Below, one piece after another: positions 1-8,942 of a DNA stretch of 62,906 nt. The notes beneath the pieces were generated by a model. It searched no databases, was not told the DNA's origin, and worked only from the letters and a program-made list of their open reading frames with translations. The stretch lies in assembly GCA_964416065.1 (NCBI GenBank), contig CAYQCL010000007.1, positions 1 through 62,906 on the forward strand, read 5' to 3'. Within the stretch, counting starts at the first letter, position 1, and every line of letters begins with the position of its first letter. Both the position numbers and the translations under genes were made by a program. Source of the DNA: Limiplasma sp964416065. Its GTDB lineage: Bacteria > Bacillota > Clostridia > Christensenellales > Aristaeellaceae.

Positions 1-451
1 GCCAGCCGCCGCCCCAGACCCAGTGTGCCTCGATGGGATAGATCAGAGCGGAAATGACGGCGGAATAAATGCAGTAAGAAAGGAATTTCGTGCGCTCAGC
101 CATCGCGCCGGACACAATAGTCGCGGTCGTGGCACAGAAGACGAGGTTAAAGACGAAGTTTGACCAGTCGAAGCTCTCATAGGCGGTGAAGATGTCAAAG
201 CCGGGCTTGCCGATCAGGCCGGCGAGATCCTCGCCGAGCAGAAGGCTGAAGCCAATCAGGATGAACATCACCGTGCCGATGCAGAAGTCCATCAGGTTCT
301 TCATGAGGATATTTCCCGCGTTCTTGGCCCTCGTGAAGCCTGTCTCTACCATGGCGAAGCCGGCCTGCATCCAGAACACCAGCGCCGCGCCGATCAGAAA
401 CCAGATACCATACACATTTTCCGATACAAAGTCGATGATTTCGGGCGTCAT
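1..451 (-). CDS. amt: Ammonium transporter (Amt family), N-terminal part, cut by the left edge
   Basis: Inner-membrane ammonium channel of the Amt/MEP/Rh family; only the first ~150 codons are inside the window and the gene runs off the left edge. The translated start (MTPEIIDFVSEN) is followed by typical Amt segments: an early helix with WFLIGAALVFWMQAGFAMVE, then ETGFTRAKNAGNILMKN, then FVFNLVFCATTATIVSGAMA and a run ending HWVWGGGW. These match the conserved first transmembrane helices of Amt, including the AGFAMVE motif. An AGGAGG-like site at about 458-464 supports the ATG at 449-451. It lies just downstream of glnN on the same strand, a nitrogen-assimilation pairing, with a hairpin between them that could limit read-through. 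No GlnK/GlnB is visible, but one could lie beyond the left edge. The family call is firm; the substrate follows from the family. Confidence 0.93.
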   Translation of the reverse strand, partial: MTPEIIDFVSENVYGIWFLIGAALVFWMQAGFAMVETGFTRAKNAGNILMKNLMDFCIGTVMFILIGFSLLLGEDLAGLIGKPGFDIFTAYESFDWSNFVFNLVFCATTATIVSGAMAERTKFLSYCIYSAVISALIYPIEAHWVWGGGW

Positions 452-470
452 GGGTTTCCCTCCTTATTAA

Positions 471-523
471 ATCAAAAGCGACGCAACGGAAGCCGTTCAA
501 TGCTCCGTTGCATCGCTTTTTGA
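471..523 (-). terminator. Long hairpin between glnN and amt, likely terminator or attenuator
   Basis: Near-perfect 20-bp inverted repeat (471-490 against 504-523; arms contain GCAACGGA and TCCGTTGC) ending in a short T-run on the minus strand. It sits right after glnN and directly upstream of the amt ribosome-binding site. It may partly terminate glnN transcripts and so tune amt expression. Confidence 0.65.
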
Positions 524-579
524 TATTGAGAAGCATCCGTCCCGCGCGTCACGGCTATGTGGCGCGCACGGATTGAAGG

Positions 580-2670
580 TCACACGCTCATCAGCAGATC
601 CTGATAGGTGGGCATCGGCCAGTAGCTCTTGCCGACCAGCAGCTCCAGCGCGTCGCCCGCGGCGCGCACATCGCTCATGGCGGCGATCACCACATCGCGG
701 GTATACTGGGCCTGGGTGAGCATATCGGCGGAGGTGTCGGCGCCCTTGACCGCCCTTTCCAGCGCGGCGGACGCCTCGAACAGGGCGTTGGTCTGCTCGG
801 TCAGGGACGTAAGAAGCGCCTTTTCGGCCGCGGGAACCAGCTCGGGAGCGACGCTCTTCTTCAGCTCCATCTCCCTGGCAACGTCCTTGGAGTAGGCGAT
901 GGCGGCGGGGAGGATCAGATGACGGGCGATATCCAGCGTGCTGAGCGCCTCAATGTCGATGACCTTGACATAGGTCTCCAGCTTGATCTCATAGCGGCTT
1001 TCGACTTCCTCACGGCTGAAGACCTTCTGGCGCTCGAAGAGCTCGACGTTCTTGGGCTCCAGATAATAGGGCAAGGCGTCGACCGTGGTGCGCAGATTGA
1101 GCAGTCCCCGCCTCTCAGCCTCCTCAACCCACGCCTGATCGTAGCCGTTTCCGTTGAAGATGATGCGCATATGATCGCGCAGGGTCTTGCGGATCAGCTG
1201 ATCCACAGCGGAGGTGAAGTCCTCAGCGGCCTCCAGCTCATCAGCCATCTTCATCAGCGTATCGGCGATGGCGGTGTTGAGAATGACGTTGGGGCCGGAG
1301 ATGGACTGCGCGCTGCCAAGGCTGCGGAATTCGAACTTGTTTCCGGTGAAGGCAAAGGGCGAGGTGCGGTTGCGATCGGTGGAGTCCTTGGGGAATTTCG
1401 GCAGGATATGGACGCCCAGGCGCATGGCCTCGCGCTCATGTCCCTCGTATTTGCTGTCGCTGACGATGCTTTCGATAACTGCGTTGAGCTCGTCGCCCAG
1501 GAAGATGGAAATGATGGCCGGAGGCGCTTCGTTCGCGCCCAGACGGTGGTCGTTGCCGGCGCTGGCGACGCTGACGCGCATCAACGATTGATAATCGTCC
1601 ACGGCGGCGATAATGGCGCTCAGGAAGACGAGAAACTGTGCGTTCTCGATGGGGGTCTCGCCGGGATCGAGAAGGTTGATGCCGGTATCGGTGCTCAGCG
1701 CGTAGTTGTTATGCTTGCCCGATCCGTTCACGCCGTCAAAGGGCTTCTCATGTAGCAGACAAACCATGCCATGCCGTTCGGCGACCTTTTTCATGATGTC
1801 CATGGTGAGCTGGTTGTGATCCGCAGCCACGTTGACGGTGGTGAAGATGGGGGCCATCTCATGCTGCGCGGGCGCGACCTCGTTATGCTCGGTCTTGGCC
1901 AGCACGCCCAGCTTCCAAAGCTCCTGATTCAGATCCTTCATAAAGGCCTGGACGCGCGGCTTGATGACGCCAAAGTAATGATCCTCCAGCTCCTGGCCCT
2001 TGGGCGGCTTCGCGCCGAAGAGGGTGCGTCCGGTTACCATCAGATCGGGGCGCTTGCGGTAGACCTCCCGATCCACGAGAAAATATTCCTGCTCGGGGCC
2101 CACGGTGGGGAACACGCGAACGACATCGGTGTTGCCAAACAGCTTCAGGATGCGAAGCGCCTGCTTGTTGAGCGCCTGCATGGAGCGAAGCAGAGGGGTC
2201 TTTTTATCCAGGGCCTGGCCGCCATAGGAGCAGAAGGCCGTGGGAATGCACAGCGTGCCGTCCTTGATGAAGGCGTAGCTGGTAGGATCCCAGGCGGTGT
2301 AGCCACGGGCCTCAAAGGTCGCGCGAAGGCCACCGGAGGGGAAAGAGCTCGCGTCCGGCTCGCCGCGCACCAGCTCCTTGCCGCTGAATTCCAGAAGCAC
2401 GTTGCCGTCCTTCTTTGGGCTGATAAAGGCGTCGTGCTTCTCGGCGGTCACGCCGGTCATCGGCTGGAACCAATGCGTATAATGGGTTGCGCCCAATTCA
2501 AGCGCCCAGTCCTTCATGGCGTTAGCCACCACGCCCGCGACGGCGGGATCCAAGGAACGTCCCTGCTCCGTGGTGCGCTTCAGCGCCCGATAGGTTTCCT
2601 TGGGCAGCCGTTCCTGCATGATGCTGTCGTTAAATACATACTCGCCAAAAACTTCGCATGAGTTTGCCAC
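580..2670 (-). CDS. glnN: Glutamine synthetase type III (GlnN)
   Basis: Cytoplasmic ATP-dependent synthesis of glutamine from glutamate and ammonium, the main ammonium-assimilation step. At 696 residues it has the length of the large GSIII class rather than the ~450 residues of GSI. Visible motifs are the N-terminal VFGEYVFNDSIMQERLPK block typical of GSIII, GPEQEYF (~191-197) and NEVAPAQHE (~263-271) for metal and glutamate binding, NGSGKHNN (~315-322), LGANEAPP (~380) and FEFRSLGSAQSISGPN (~440-455). The neighbouring amt downstream supports a nitrogen-assimilation unit. The start fits family N-termini. A terminator hairpin at 2710-2751 separates it from the upstream gene, so it should have its own promoter in 2671-2709, although I cannot identify clear -35/-10 boxes there. 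Confidence 0.96.
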   Translation of the reverse strand: MANSCEVFGEYVFNDSIMQERLPKETYRALKRTTEQGRSLDPAVAGVVANAMKDWALELGATHYTHWFQPMTGVTAEKHDAFISPKKDGNVLLEFSGKELVRGEPDASSFPSGGLRATFEARGYTAWDPTSYAFIKDGTLCIPTAFCSYGGQALDKKTPLLRSMQALNKQALRILKLFGNTDVVRVFPTVGPEQEYFLVDREVYRKRPDLMVTGRTLFGAKPPKGQELEDHYFGVIKPRVQAFMKDLNQELWKLGVLAKTEHNEVAPAQHEMAPIFTTVNVAADHNQLTMDIMKKVAERHGMVCLLHEKPFDGVNGSGKHNNYALSTDTGINLLDPGETPIENAQFLVFLSAIIAAVDDYQSLMRVSVASAGNDHRLGANEAPPAIISIFLGDELNAVIESIVSDSKYEGHEREAMRLGVHILPKFPKDSTDRNRTSPFAFTGNKFEFRSLGSAQSISGPNVILNTAIADTLMKMADELEAAEDFTSAVDQLIRKTLRDHMRIIFNGNGYDQAWVEEAERRGLLNLRTTVDALPYYLEPKNVELFERQKVFSREEVESRYEIKLETYVKVIDIEALSTLDIARHLILPAAIAYSKDVAREMELKKSVAPELVPAAEKALLTSLTEQTNALFEASAALERAVKGADTSADMLTQAQYTRDVVIAAMSDVRAAGDALELLVGKSYWPMPTYQDLLMSV

Positions 2671-2709
2671 AAATGCCAGCCCCTTCCCTACAATTCCCTG
2701 TACTCATAC

Positions 2710-2751
2710 AAAAACGGCGCCAATGGATACCATGCTATCCACAGCGCCGTT
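2710..2751 (-). terminator. Rho-independent terminator of the secreted-protein operon
   Basis: On the minus strand AACGGCGC (2744-2751) pairs with GCGCCGTT (2713-2720), an inner TGGATA/TATCCA pair extends the stem, and a five-T tract follows (2710-2714). It lies downstream of the gene ending at 2858 and separates that operon from glnN. Confidence 0.8.
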
Positions 2752-2857
2752 GCTGTATGGTGGCATTATAATCCGGTCCGGGCCGCTTGTCAAGCCCGTC
2801 GGTTGTACTGAAGTTGTTTTTGTGCGTTCATGGAGCGGAAATCGAAGCTGGCCTGGT

Positions 2858-4534
2858 TCAGCCTTCCGTTTCGGGGGTTCGCGTCTCTTCCGGCGCGGCC
2901 TGTCCTTCAGGAGCCTGCGTTTCCTCCGGCACGGTCTGCTCTTCAAAATCCCGCGTCGGCTCCGGCGAGGAAGGTGCTTCGATCTCTGCGGGCTCGGCGG
3001 TTTCGGGCGGATTTTCATTCCCTGCCGCGCCCAGATAGGGGGAAAGCAGGGCCAGCGTCCTTGCCGTCGCCCCGGGCAGGATGGCGTTGAGCTCATCACG
3101 CGACATCAGCGGCACATAGACGCGCTCGTCCGGCAGCGTCTCCGGCGTCCACTTTTGACGCGAACGCCCCACCAGGTTCAGCGTCACGGTCTGATTCCAG
3201 CCCTCTCCGCCCAGGGTGAGCGTCGCCTCCATATCGGTAGCGGCGGATTTCAGCTCCTTGCTGGCGAAGTCGGCATCAAGCGTGATTTCCGTTTCGGGAA
3301 TGGCGACGTAGCCCTCGCCCTCACCGGCGGGAGAAAGGGTGAGCGTGGCGCTGTAATCGTATACGTCGCGAGCCTCGTCGTCCTTGCTTTCGGTCTCCTG
3401 CTGGCGAAGGGTGAAGTCCACGGCGAGCGTCTTGGGCGCCTCGGCCGCGTCCACATCAAACACATCCGCGCCCTTAGGTTCGCTCAGGAGACTTCCCTGA
3501 ATGACGCGCACGTCGGTCATGCTGCTATATTCCTGATACACCAGCTTGATGGCGGAAACGCCGCTTTCAATCCCGATGGTATTGTCATCCGGAAGATCGC
3601 CGTCGCCCCGCGTGCGGTCATAGGTCAGGGTAACGGCGCCGCCCTGGGCGTCATATAGCGGCATCGACAGGTGCAGAGCAAGCGTCTCTCCCGTCAGCGC
3701 GACCGTGCGGGAAATGACAAGATCGCCCGCAAGCGGCAGGGCGTCGATAGCGGCGAAATAGTACCGCTGCTGATTCGGATCGAGCAGGACGCCGGACAGT
3801 TCGGCGCCAAGCGCCTCTTGCAGGGCGGACAGCGCCGCTGTGTCGGAAAGAAGATCCAGCACTAGCTGCTTAGTCTGCGCCTTGATGGCGTTGGAGGAGA
3901 TGACATAGCGCGCCTCTATGGTGGTGGTGCCGTCCGCGAGCTTGTCCAAAACGGCGCTTTCCCGATAGCCCTCAATCCATAGGTCGATGCGGGTGGTGTA
4001 GGCGGAGAGGAAGCTGTCCAGATCGGCGGCGTTGAGCGAGCCAAGCAGGGGCATGGCGAAGGAAACCAGCGCCGGCATGCCCGTTTGTCTGAGCAGCCGA
4101 TCCCTGATGCCGTCGATCACCGCCGATAGGGTTTCATCACCGGCGGACTCCTTCGGCATAGCGAAGGTATACCAATCGGGGCTGATCACATCGGCCTGCA
4201 CGGCCAGCTCGCCGTCCTTCAGCTGCGCGTGCGCGGCACTGAGGGCGGTCTCGCCCTCCGTCAGCGTAAGGTCGAGGCGGTGCTGCGCCGTCTCCGTCTC
4301 GGTCGGCCGGACATAGATGTAATCCACCGCCGACGTGATGGGCTTGACCGTGAAGACGCCGTCCTTGGAAGCAATTTCAACCGTCAGCGTCCCGCTGAAG
4401 CCGCTTCCGGCCCATAGCTGCTTGAGCAGCTTTCCCGCGACAGTGTAATCCGCGCTCGTATCGGCTGCTCCGGCGGAGGCGACGCATCCCAGGAGACATA
4501 GCAGGGTCATCATCAGGGAAAGAAACCGTTTCAT
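2858..4534 (-). CDS. Secreted protein of unknown function with acidic Pro/Glu-rich tail
   Basis: I do not recognise this 558-residue protein. It starts with a clear Sec signal peptide (MKRFLSLMMTLLCLLGCVASAGAA). A cysteine lies inside the hydrophobic segment, but LGCVAS is not a good lipobox and cleavage after SAGAA looks likelier. The body is rich in alternating beta-like stretches and contains repeated units resembling threonine/glycine-rich surface beta-domains. The last ~60 residues are low-complexity, rich in Pro, Glu and Thr (EPTRDFEEQTVPEETQAPEG), a probable extended tail. No enzyme motif or LPXTG anchor is seen. It is the last gene of the minus-strand run that begins at 8763, is separated by 17 bases from a similarly secreted protein, and is followed by a terminator. 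The two secreted genes may act together on the cell surface. Confidence 0.75.
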   Translation of the reverse strand: MKRFLSLMMTLLCLLGCVASAGAADTSADYTVAGKLLKQLWAGSGFSGTLTVEIASKDGVFTVKPITSAVDYIYVRPTETETAQHRLDLTLTEGETALSAAHAQLKDGELAVQADVISPDWYTFAMPKESAGDETLSAVIDGIRDRLLRQTGMPALVSFAMPLLGSLNAADLDSFLSAYTTRIDLWIEGYRESAVLDKLADGTTTIEARYVISSNAIKAQTKQLVLDLLSDTAALSALQEALGAELSGVLLDPNQQRYYFAAIDALPLAGDLVISRTVALTGETLALHLSMPLYDAQGGAVTLTYDRTRGDGDLPDDNTIGIESGVSAIKLVYQEYSSMTDVRVIQGSLLSEPKGADVFDVDAAEAPKTLAVDFTLRQQETESKDDEARDVYDYSATLTLSPAGEGEGYVAIPETEITLDADFASKELKSAATDMEATLTLGGEGWNQTVTLNLVGRSRQKWTPETLPDERVYVPLMSRDELNAILPGATARTLALLSPYLGAAGNENPPETAEPAEIEAPSSPEPTRDFEEQTVPEETQAPEGQAAPEETRTPETEG

Positions 4535-4551
4535 GGACAGACCTCCTTTGC

Positions 4552-6126
4552 TTATAGGCCCTCGACCAGTTGTAGGAACGAGGCGAAATCCTCGTCGCTC
4601 ATATTGTCGCTCAAAAGCGCGATATCCTCCCTGGGAAGGGCGCTGAGAGCAATCAGCAGCCTGCCCGCGAGGTTTTGCAAAAGCTCATCCGTCAGCGCCT
4701 CCATCTGCGACCCCGTGGCGGCGTCCAGGTTAAACGTCAGCGGAGCGGCGGGCGCCTGGTGACTCTCGTATCCGATGGGCGGCTGCCCCACCAGGTAATC
4801 GGCGGTCTCCCCGTCCTCCGCCTCCTCAATCTGCGTAAGGCTGCTTTCGGGCATGGGATCGTAGGAGGGAGACCCGCTTTCCGTCACGGCGTACAATTCG
4901 CCGCTGTCGGCGGTCGCAGTCAGCGCGTCGGCGGGGTCTTCGTGAAAGTCGAGCGTGAGAGAAAGCGTTGTGTTTTTGCCCGTAAGCTGTTCAATGGCGA
5001 CTGAGCCGCTCAATACGCCGCTTCCCTCCATGGAGGTCAGCTTCATTTCGGGCGTCACCGTGGTGGTCACGGTGGTCGAGGAGCCGTCGACGGTCGTCTT
5101 TTCGGCGGTGGAAAGCTTGCCTGAAAGTGTGCGCACGCCGTTTGAATCCTCGCCGGACAGCTCCTGGCTCACGGTCGTCGTTACGGTGCCCTCCGAGGAT
5201 TTGATGGTCACCTTCCATTCCCCGTCCACCCCGATGACGCCCTCACCCGTGGAGCGCGTATAGGAAGCGGAGACCGTGCGGTTGTTCTCGGCGGTCTTTG
5301 AGCCGCTCAGCTCGAATTTGTAGGTATCAACGCGCTTGTCGCCGTCGCTTGAAAACGCCCATTGATAGGCCAGCTTGCCGCTGCCGCCTTCGGGAAAGGA
5401 GACGCTTCCCTTGATATAGACGGCGAGATCATCGCCGCCCTCGGCCGTCTGATACAGACCCACGATAAAGCCCTTTTGGTAGCTCATCTGCTCGAGACGC
5501 TCGCGATACGCCTGATCCATGCCACAGCCCAGAACCTGCGCGATGAGCGGGGCCAGTTCCGCACTTTGATCCGTCGTCAGGCGCGCAATGCGGCTCCATT
5601 TGGATGAGCCCACGCCCTTGATGTTGTAATTGGCCTTTTTCTGTTCGGCATAGGGGAGGATGGCGTCCGTCAGGGCCTGATAGCACGCTTCCGTCTCCGA
5701 AATGGCCTTCAGGGCGTCAAACGACGGCTCCTCGTCTACATTCCCGCCCAGGGCGTCCATCGCGGAGCCCGCGCTGAGAAGCGTGCGGTTGGGAAGCAGC
5801 GACACCGTCAGCTCCGTCCCGAAATCGTTCGCGCGCTCGGTCAGATCCAGGACGCTTTCCTCGTCCACGCACAGGCTCATGGCGGAGACGTCCTCCGTGA
5901 TGGCCGCCGCGATGTTTATGTGCTTCAAAACGGCGTTGAGCATTTCAAGGGTGCCCTCGCCGTAGGGCGGAAGCGTCCCCACCTGAAGAGAAAAGCTATA
6001 ACGCACATCGTCGTTGATGTCCAAATACGAGGACAGCTCTTCATCCAGCCCCGGCATGCCCGCCGACGCGACGCCCATCAGCATGCATACGGCCAGAAGC
6101 ACGCAAAGGAAACCTTTTATCTTCAT
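4552..6126 (-). CDS. Secreted protein of unknown function, partner of the downstream secreted protein
   Basis: Unrecognised 524-residue protein with a Sec signal peptide (MKIKGFLCVLLAVCMLMGVASAG). The mature part contains YSFSLQVGTLPPYGEGTLEM near its N-terminus and long Thr/Ser-rich beta-like repeats in the second half (many TTVT, STTVTTTVTP and GSKTAENN stretches), suggesting an extracellular beta-structure. I see no catalytic signature, membrane anchor or sorting signal. Its start ATG (6124-6126) follows the dus stop by a few bases, so it is probably co-transcribed with dus and the next secreted protein. The C-terminus is alpha-rich (LLQNLAGRLLIALSAL). It could be a paralogue of the 2858-4534 product in architecture, but I cannot align the two reliably by eye. 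Confidence 0.75.
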   Translation of the reverse strand: MKIKGFLCVLLAVCMLMGVASAGMPGLDEELSSYLDINDDVRYSFSLQVGTLPPYGEGTLEMLNAVLKHINIAAAITEDVSAMSLCVDEESVLDLTERANDFGTELTVSLLPNRTLLSAGSAMDALGGNVDEEPSFDALKAISETEACYQALTDAILPYAEQKKANYNIKGVGSSKWSRIARLTTDQSAELAPLIAQVLGCGMDQAYRERLEQMSYQKGFIVGLYQTAEGGDDLAVYIKGSVSFPEGGSGKLAYQWAFSSDGDKRVDTYKFELSGSKTAENNRTVSASYTRSTGEGVIGVDGEWKVTIKSSEGTVTTTVSQELSGEDSNGVRTLSGKLSTAEKTTVDGSSTTVTTTVTPEMKLTSMEGSGVLSGSVAIEQLTGKNTTLSLTLDFHEDPADALTATADSGELYAVTESGSPSYDPMPESSLTQIEEAEDGETADYLVGQPPIGYESHQAPAAPLTFNLDAATGSQMEALTDELLQNLAGRLLIALSALPREDIALLSDNMSDEDFASFLQLVEGL

Positions 6127-6133
6127 GGATACC

Positions 6134-7099
6134 TCACTCCTCCTCGGCCTTGAGCCTCACAAGCAGCGCCCGCAGCCCGTCCAGCGTGGTCATGAAATTG
6201 ATCTCGCGCCGAAGGGCGGTCGCGCCGCGCAGTCCGCTGATATAGTGCCCCACATGCTTGCGCATCTCCACGACGCCCAGACGCTCCCCTTTCAAGGCCA
6301 CCATCCATTCGGCGTGCAGAAGAGCCGTGTCGATGCGCTCCGCGAGCGTTACGGGTTTCGGCGCCTCCCTGTCGAGGGTCTGACGGATCGCGCGGAACAG
6401 CCAGGGATTTCCCATCGCCCCACGCCCGATCATCACGCCGTCTGCGCCCGTTATCCTCACAACCCGCTCCGCGTCCCCCGGGGTGAACACATCTCCGTTA
6501 GCGATGACGGGAATGGAGAGCTGGTCCTTCAGCCGCGCGATGGCCTCGTGATCCGCCGTGCCCGCGTACTGCTGCTTCCTGGTACGGCCGTGGAAGCAAA
6601 TCCACTTAAGCCCCAGGCTTTGAGCGGCACGGCCCAGCTCGAGGGCGTTCATGCTGTCTTCGTCATAGCCCAGGCGCGTCTTGACGGTGACGGGCAGGGT
6701 TGTGTTGCGCTTTACCGCCTCCATGATGCGGTACGCTTTCTCGGGATCAAGGAGCAGGGCGCTGCCCTCCCCGATGGAGGTGACCTTGCGCGCCGGACAC
6801 CCCATGTTGATATCCAGGGAAGTAAAGCGTCCCAGCGAGGTGACGCGCGCGGCGGCCTCGCCCATCACGACGGGGTCCTTGCCAAAGAGCTGGCAGGCAG
6901 TGTTCGTTTCCTCGGGATGGGTTTGAAGGAGGCGGCGGTAGGTGTCGTTTTTCGGCTTGGCGCACATATAGCCGATGGCGCTCACCATTTCCGAGCAGGC
7001 GTACTCCGCGCCCATGCGGTAGCACAGCACGCGCATCGGCCAGTCGGTCACGCCCGCCATCGGGGCCAGACATAGAACGGGAGCGTTTTCCATTTTCAT
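6134..7099 (-). CDS. dus: tRNA-dihydrouridine synthase
   Basis: FMN-dependent reduction of uridine to dihydrouridine in tRNA. The protein begins LCLAPMAGVTDWPMRVL, the classic Dus FMN-binding start, and continues with DINMGCPARKV (the catalytic-cysteine region), TVKTRLGY, ICFHGRTRKQQYAGTAD, VIANGDVFTP and IGRGAMGNPWLF, all in the expected order of a DusB-type enzyme. A longer open frame extends upstream to 7255, but the extra 52 residues overlap the upstream gene and lack family similarity. The ATG at 7097-7099 has GGCGAG just before it and places APMAGVT where it should be. The upstream gene stop is at 7105, so the two are tightly coupled. About 321 residues, the usual length. Confidence 0.95.
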   Translation of the reverse strand: MKMENAPVLCLAPMAGVTDWPMRVLCYRMGAEYACSEMVSAIGYMCAKPKNDTYRRLLQTHPEETNTACQLFGKDPVVMGEAAARVTSLGRFTSLDINMGCPARKVTSIGEGSALLLDPEKAYRIMEAVKRNTTLPVTVKTRLGYDEDSMNALELGRAAQSLGLKWICFHGRTRKQQYAGTADHEAIARLKDQLSIPVIANGDVFTPGDAERVVRITGADGVMIGRGAMGNPWLFRAIRQTLDREAPKPVTLAERIDTALLHAEWMVALKGERLGVVEMRKHVGHYISGLRGATALRREINFMTTLDGLRALLVRLKAEEE

Positions 7100-7104
7100 C
7101 TCGC

Positions 7105-8763
7105 CTAGCGATCCGACGCGCAGGGGAAGGCGGCAATGCGTCCGGCCGTCCCCGCGAACGGGATCAGCGTCAGCTCGTAGGCGGCTCCCATCGGCACGCT
7201 CTGGGGCGGGGGAAGAATAAAGCCCGCCTTCTCCTTCCACATGGGTGCCTCGCACGCGGCAATGAGCGCGTAGGGTTGGCCGTTTTCCTCCACCGGCGTC
7301 ATAGGGGAGGCGGCGACCGCGGCATAGCGCCAGGCGGCCTGGGCGCTGGGCAGGGAAAGGGCCATCAGGCGCGAGCCCACATAGACGCTCACGCTGCCTC
7401 GATACCCTCTTTCAAGCCGTGGGCTTACCGACAGCCGGAGCGTAATAACGTCCCCGTTTTGGAAGCTGCGGCTCAGGCTATATAGCTCGCCCTGGGCGGC
7501 CGACTGCGGCCTGGCGCCGTTGATGAGAACCTGCGCGCCGTCCGCATAGCTTGGAATGCGAAGCTGTAGTGTGCCGTGTACCGGCTGGCGGCACTCCACG
7601 CGGATGGAAATTTCCTTTTTGAAAAGACCGCTGACCGTGGCGGTAAAGCGCACCGGCACGCCGCCAAGGCGTGTCAGGCAGCCGCCTGAAATGGGCAGCA
7701 TATAGGTAAGCGTTTCGTCGTCGCGACTGAGCCAGACGCTTCTGCGCAGAGCGTACAACGCGCGGAGCAGCGCGGCGCTTTCCTCGGGCTCGGGCTTTTG
7801 CACCTGACAGCTTTCGTCCCCGGCGAGGCGGTTGACGGGCACGAGCGTGCGAACGCCGTTTTCCATCAGCAGGTCAGGAAGAACATTTTCAAAAAGCATC
7901 TCGAGCTTTTCGGCGATGATCAGGTCGCCGCAGGCGCAAAGCGCGTCGTGGTATGCTTCCGCCTGGGCGCACGCCGCGGGCAGATCGACCGCGCGGGCAG
8001 GGTCGCGCCCCGCGAGATAGGGATCGGCGGAAAACGCGCCAAAGGGCATGCCGTGATAGCGCGTGAGCGCGATCATACCCACCTTGGGGGCGGCCGAATC
8101 ACGGCCCGAACCGCTATACTGTGAAAGCAGCGCCGTCATGGAAAGCGCGTCCGCCATGTACTTGCCAGTCGCAAAGCGCCGCATGCGCGCGTAATACGCG
8201 GCCTCATCGGGAGTCCGCGCGTCCGTTTCAGGCCGGAATTCCCTTTGGAAGGGAAACACATGCATCACGCCGCTCACATCCGGCAGATGCGAACGCAGCT
8301 CCTCCATCAGATCCAAAAGGAACGGCTGGCCCGTGCGGCGGTAAAGCTCGATCGAGAGCCGAAGCGCGTCGGCGCCGGTGGTGAACAGCGCTTCCTCGTT
8401 CAATTGCGGCAGGACATCCAAAAACGCGCGCACGCTCTCAAGCACCTCGAGCATCCCCTGCTTATCGCGCTTCATGGCGCAGATCATCGTAGCGGCGCGC
8501 ATTAGCTGGAGGAAGCGATCCGGCTCCGAGGGAAGAAGCCGCCTGGCCGCCTCAAGGTCAGGCAGCTCGGGAGCCTGCGTATAGCCGCCCAGCTTGGTCG
8601 CCAGAACCGCGGACAGCGGCGTCATTCGGGTCACATCCACCATGTTCAGCGCCCGATCCGTAAGCGTCTGAAGCGCCCCATCCGTATGAACGGCGGCGTC
8701 GCTCAGCGGCACATACGCGGGATCGACCAGGGGGGCACGTCGATAAGCGGTTGCGGTAGGCAT
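7105..8763 (-). CDS. GH127-like (DUF1680) protein, probably not an active enzyme
   Basis: The C-terminal half resembles the beta-sandwich region of GH127/DUF1680 beta-L-arabinofuranosidase-like proteins: IRVECRQPVHGTLQLRIPSY, then VLINGARP, then RSFQNGDVITLRLS and a YVGSRLMALSLPS segment. The N-terminal ~330 residues are helix-rich, as expected for an (alpha/alpha)6 barrel (LQLMRAATMICAMKRDKQGM, LLDLMEELRSHLPDVSGVMH). The paired Cys-Cys and Glu-Cys metal/nucleophile motif of characterised GH127 enzymes is not visible. There is no signal peptide, so it acts in the cytoplasm if at all. It heads the operon with dus and the secreted proteins, behind a promoter at 8816-8844. The fold assignment is moderate and the function unknown. 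Confidence 0.55.
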   Translation of the reverse strand: MPTATAYRRAPLVDPAYVPLSDAAVHTDGALQTLTDRALNMVDVTRMTPLSAVLATKLGGYTQAPELPDLEAARRLLPSEPDRFLQLMRAATMICAMKRDKQGMLEVLESVRAFLDVLPQLNEEALFTTGADALRLSIELYRRTGQPFLLDLMEELRSHLPDVSGVMHVFPFQREFRPETDARTPDEAAYYARMRRFATGKYMADALSMTALLSQYSGSGRDSAAPKVGMIALTRYHGMPFGAFSADPYLAGRDPARAVDLPAACAQAEAYHDALCACGDLIIAEKLEMLFENVLPDLLMENGVRTLVPVNRLAGDESCQVQKPEPEESAALLRALYALRRSVWLSRDDETLTYMLPISGGCLTRLGGVPVRFTATVSGLFKKEISIRVECRQPVHGTLQLRIPSYADGAQVLINGARPQSAAQGELYSLSRSFQNGDVITLRLSVSPRLERGYRGSVSVYVGSRLMALSLPSAQAAWRYAAVAASPMTPVEENGQPYALIAACEAPMWKEKAGFILPPPQSVPMGAAYELTLIPFAGTAGRIAAFPCASDR

Positions 8764-8815
8764 AAGTCCTCCTCATACATCATTCGGCTTTGCCGATAAT
8801 ACTCTATTCTACTAT

Positions 8816-8844
8816 ATTATATATCAAAATACGCGTGGGAGCAA
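8816..8844 (-). promoter_or_regulatory. Sigma-A-type promoter for the 8763-to-2858 operon
   Basis: On the minus strand: TTGCTC (8839-8844), a 17-base spacer, TATAAT (8816-8821), about 50 bases upstream of the GH127-like start. Confidence 0.6.
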
Positions 8845-8861
8845 GCAGCGCGGGCATACGC

Positions 8862-8892
8862 AAAAACGGGAAAGCGATTTCTCGCCTCCCGT
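8862..8892 (-). terminator. Terminator after the DUF421 gene
   Basis: Minus strand ACGGGA/TCCCGT stem with extra inner pairing and a five-T tract (8862-8866). It follows the gene ending at 8943 and precedes the promoter of the next operon. Confidence 0.65.
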
Positions 8893-8942
8893 CTATATCC
8901 GAAGGGATCACAGGGCGAAGATGGGACGTTCCCCGTCTGCCC

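Noticed and set aside
1771..2661. Long plus-strand frames opposite glnN
   Set aside because: Mirror frames of a strongly conserved enzyme in GC-rich DNA; no family motifs or ribosome-binding sites.
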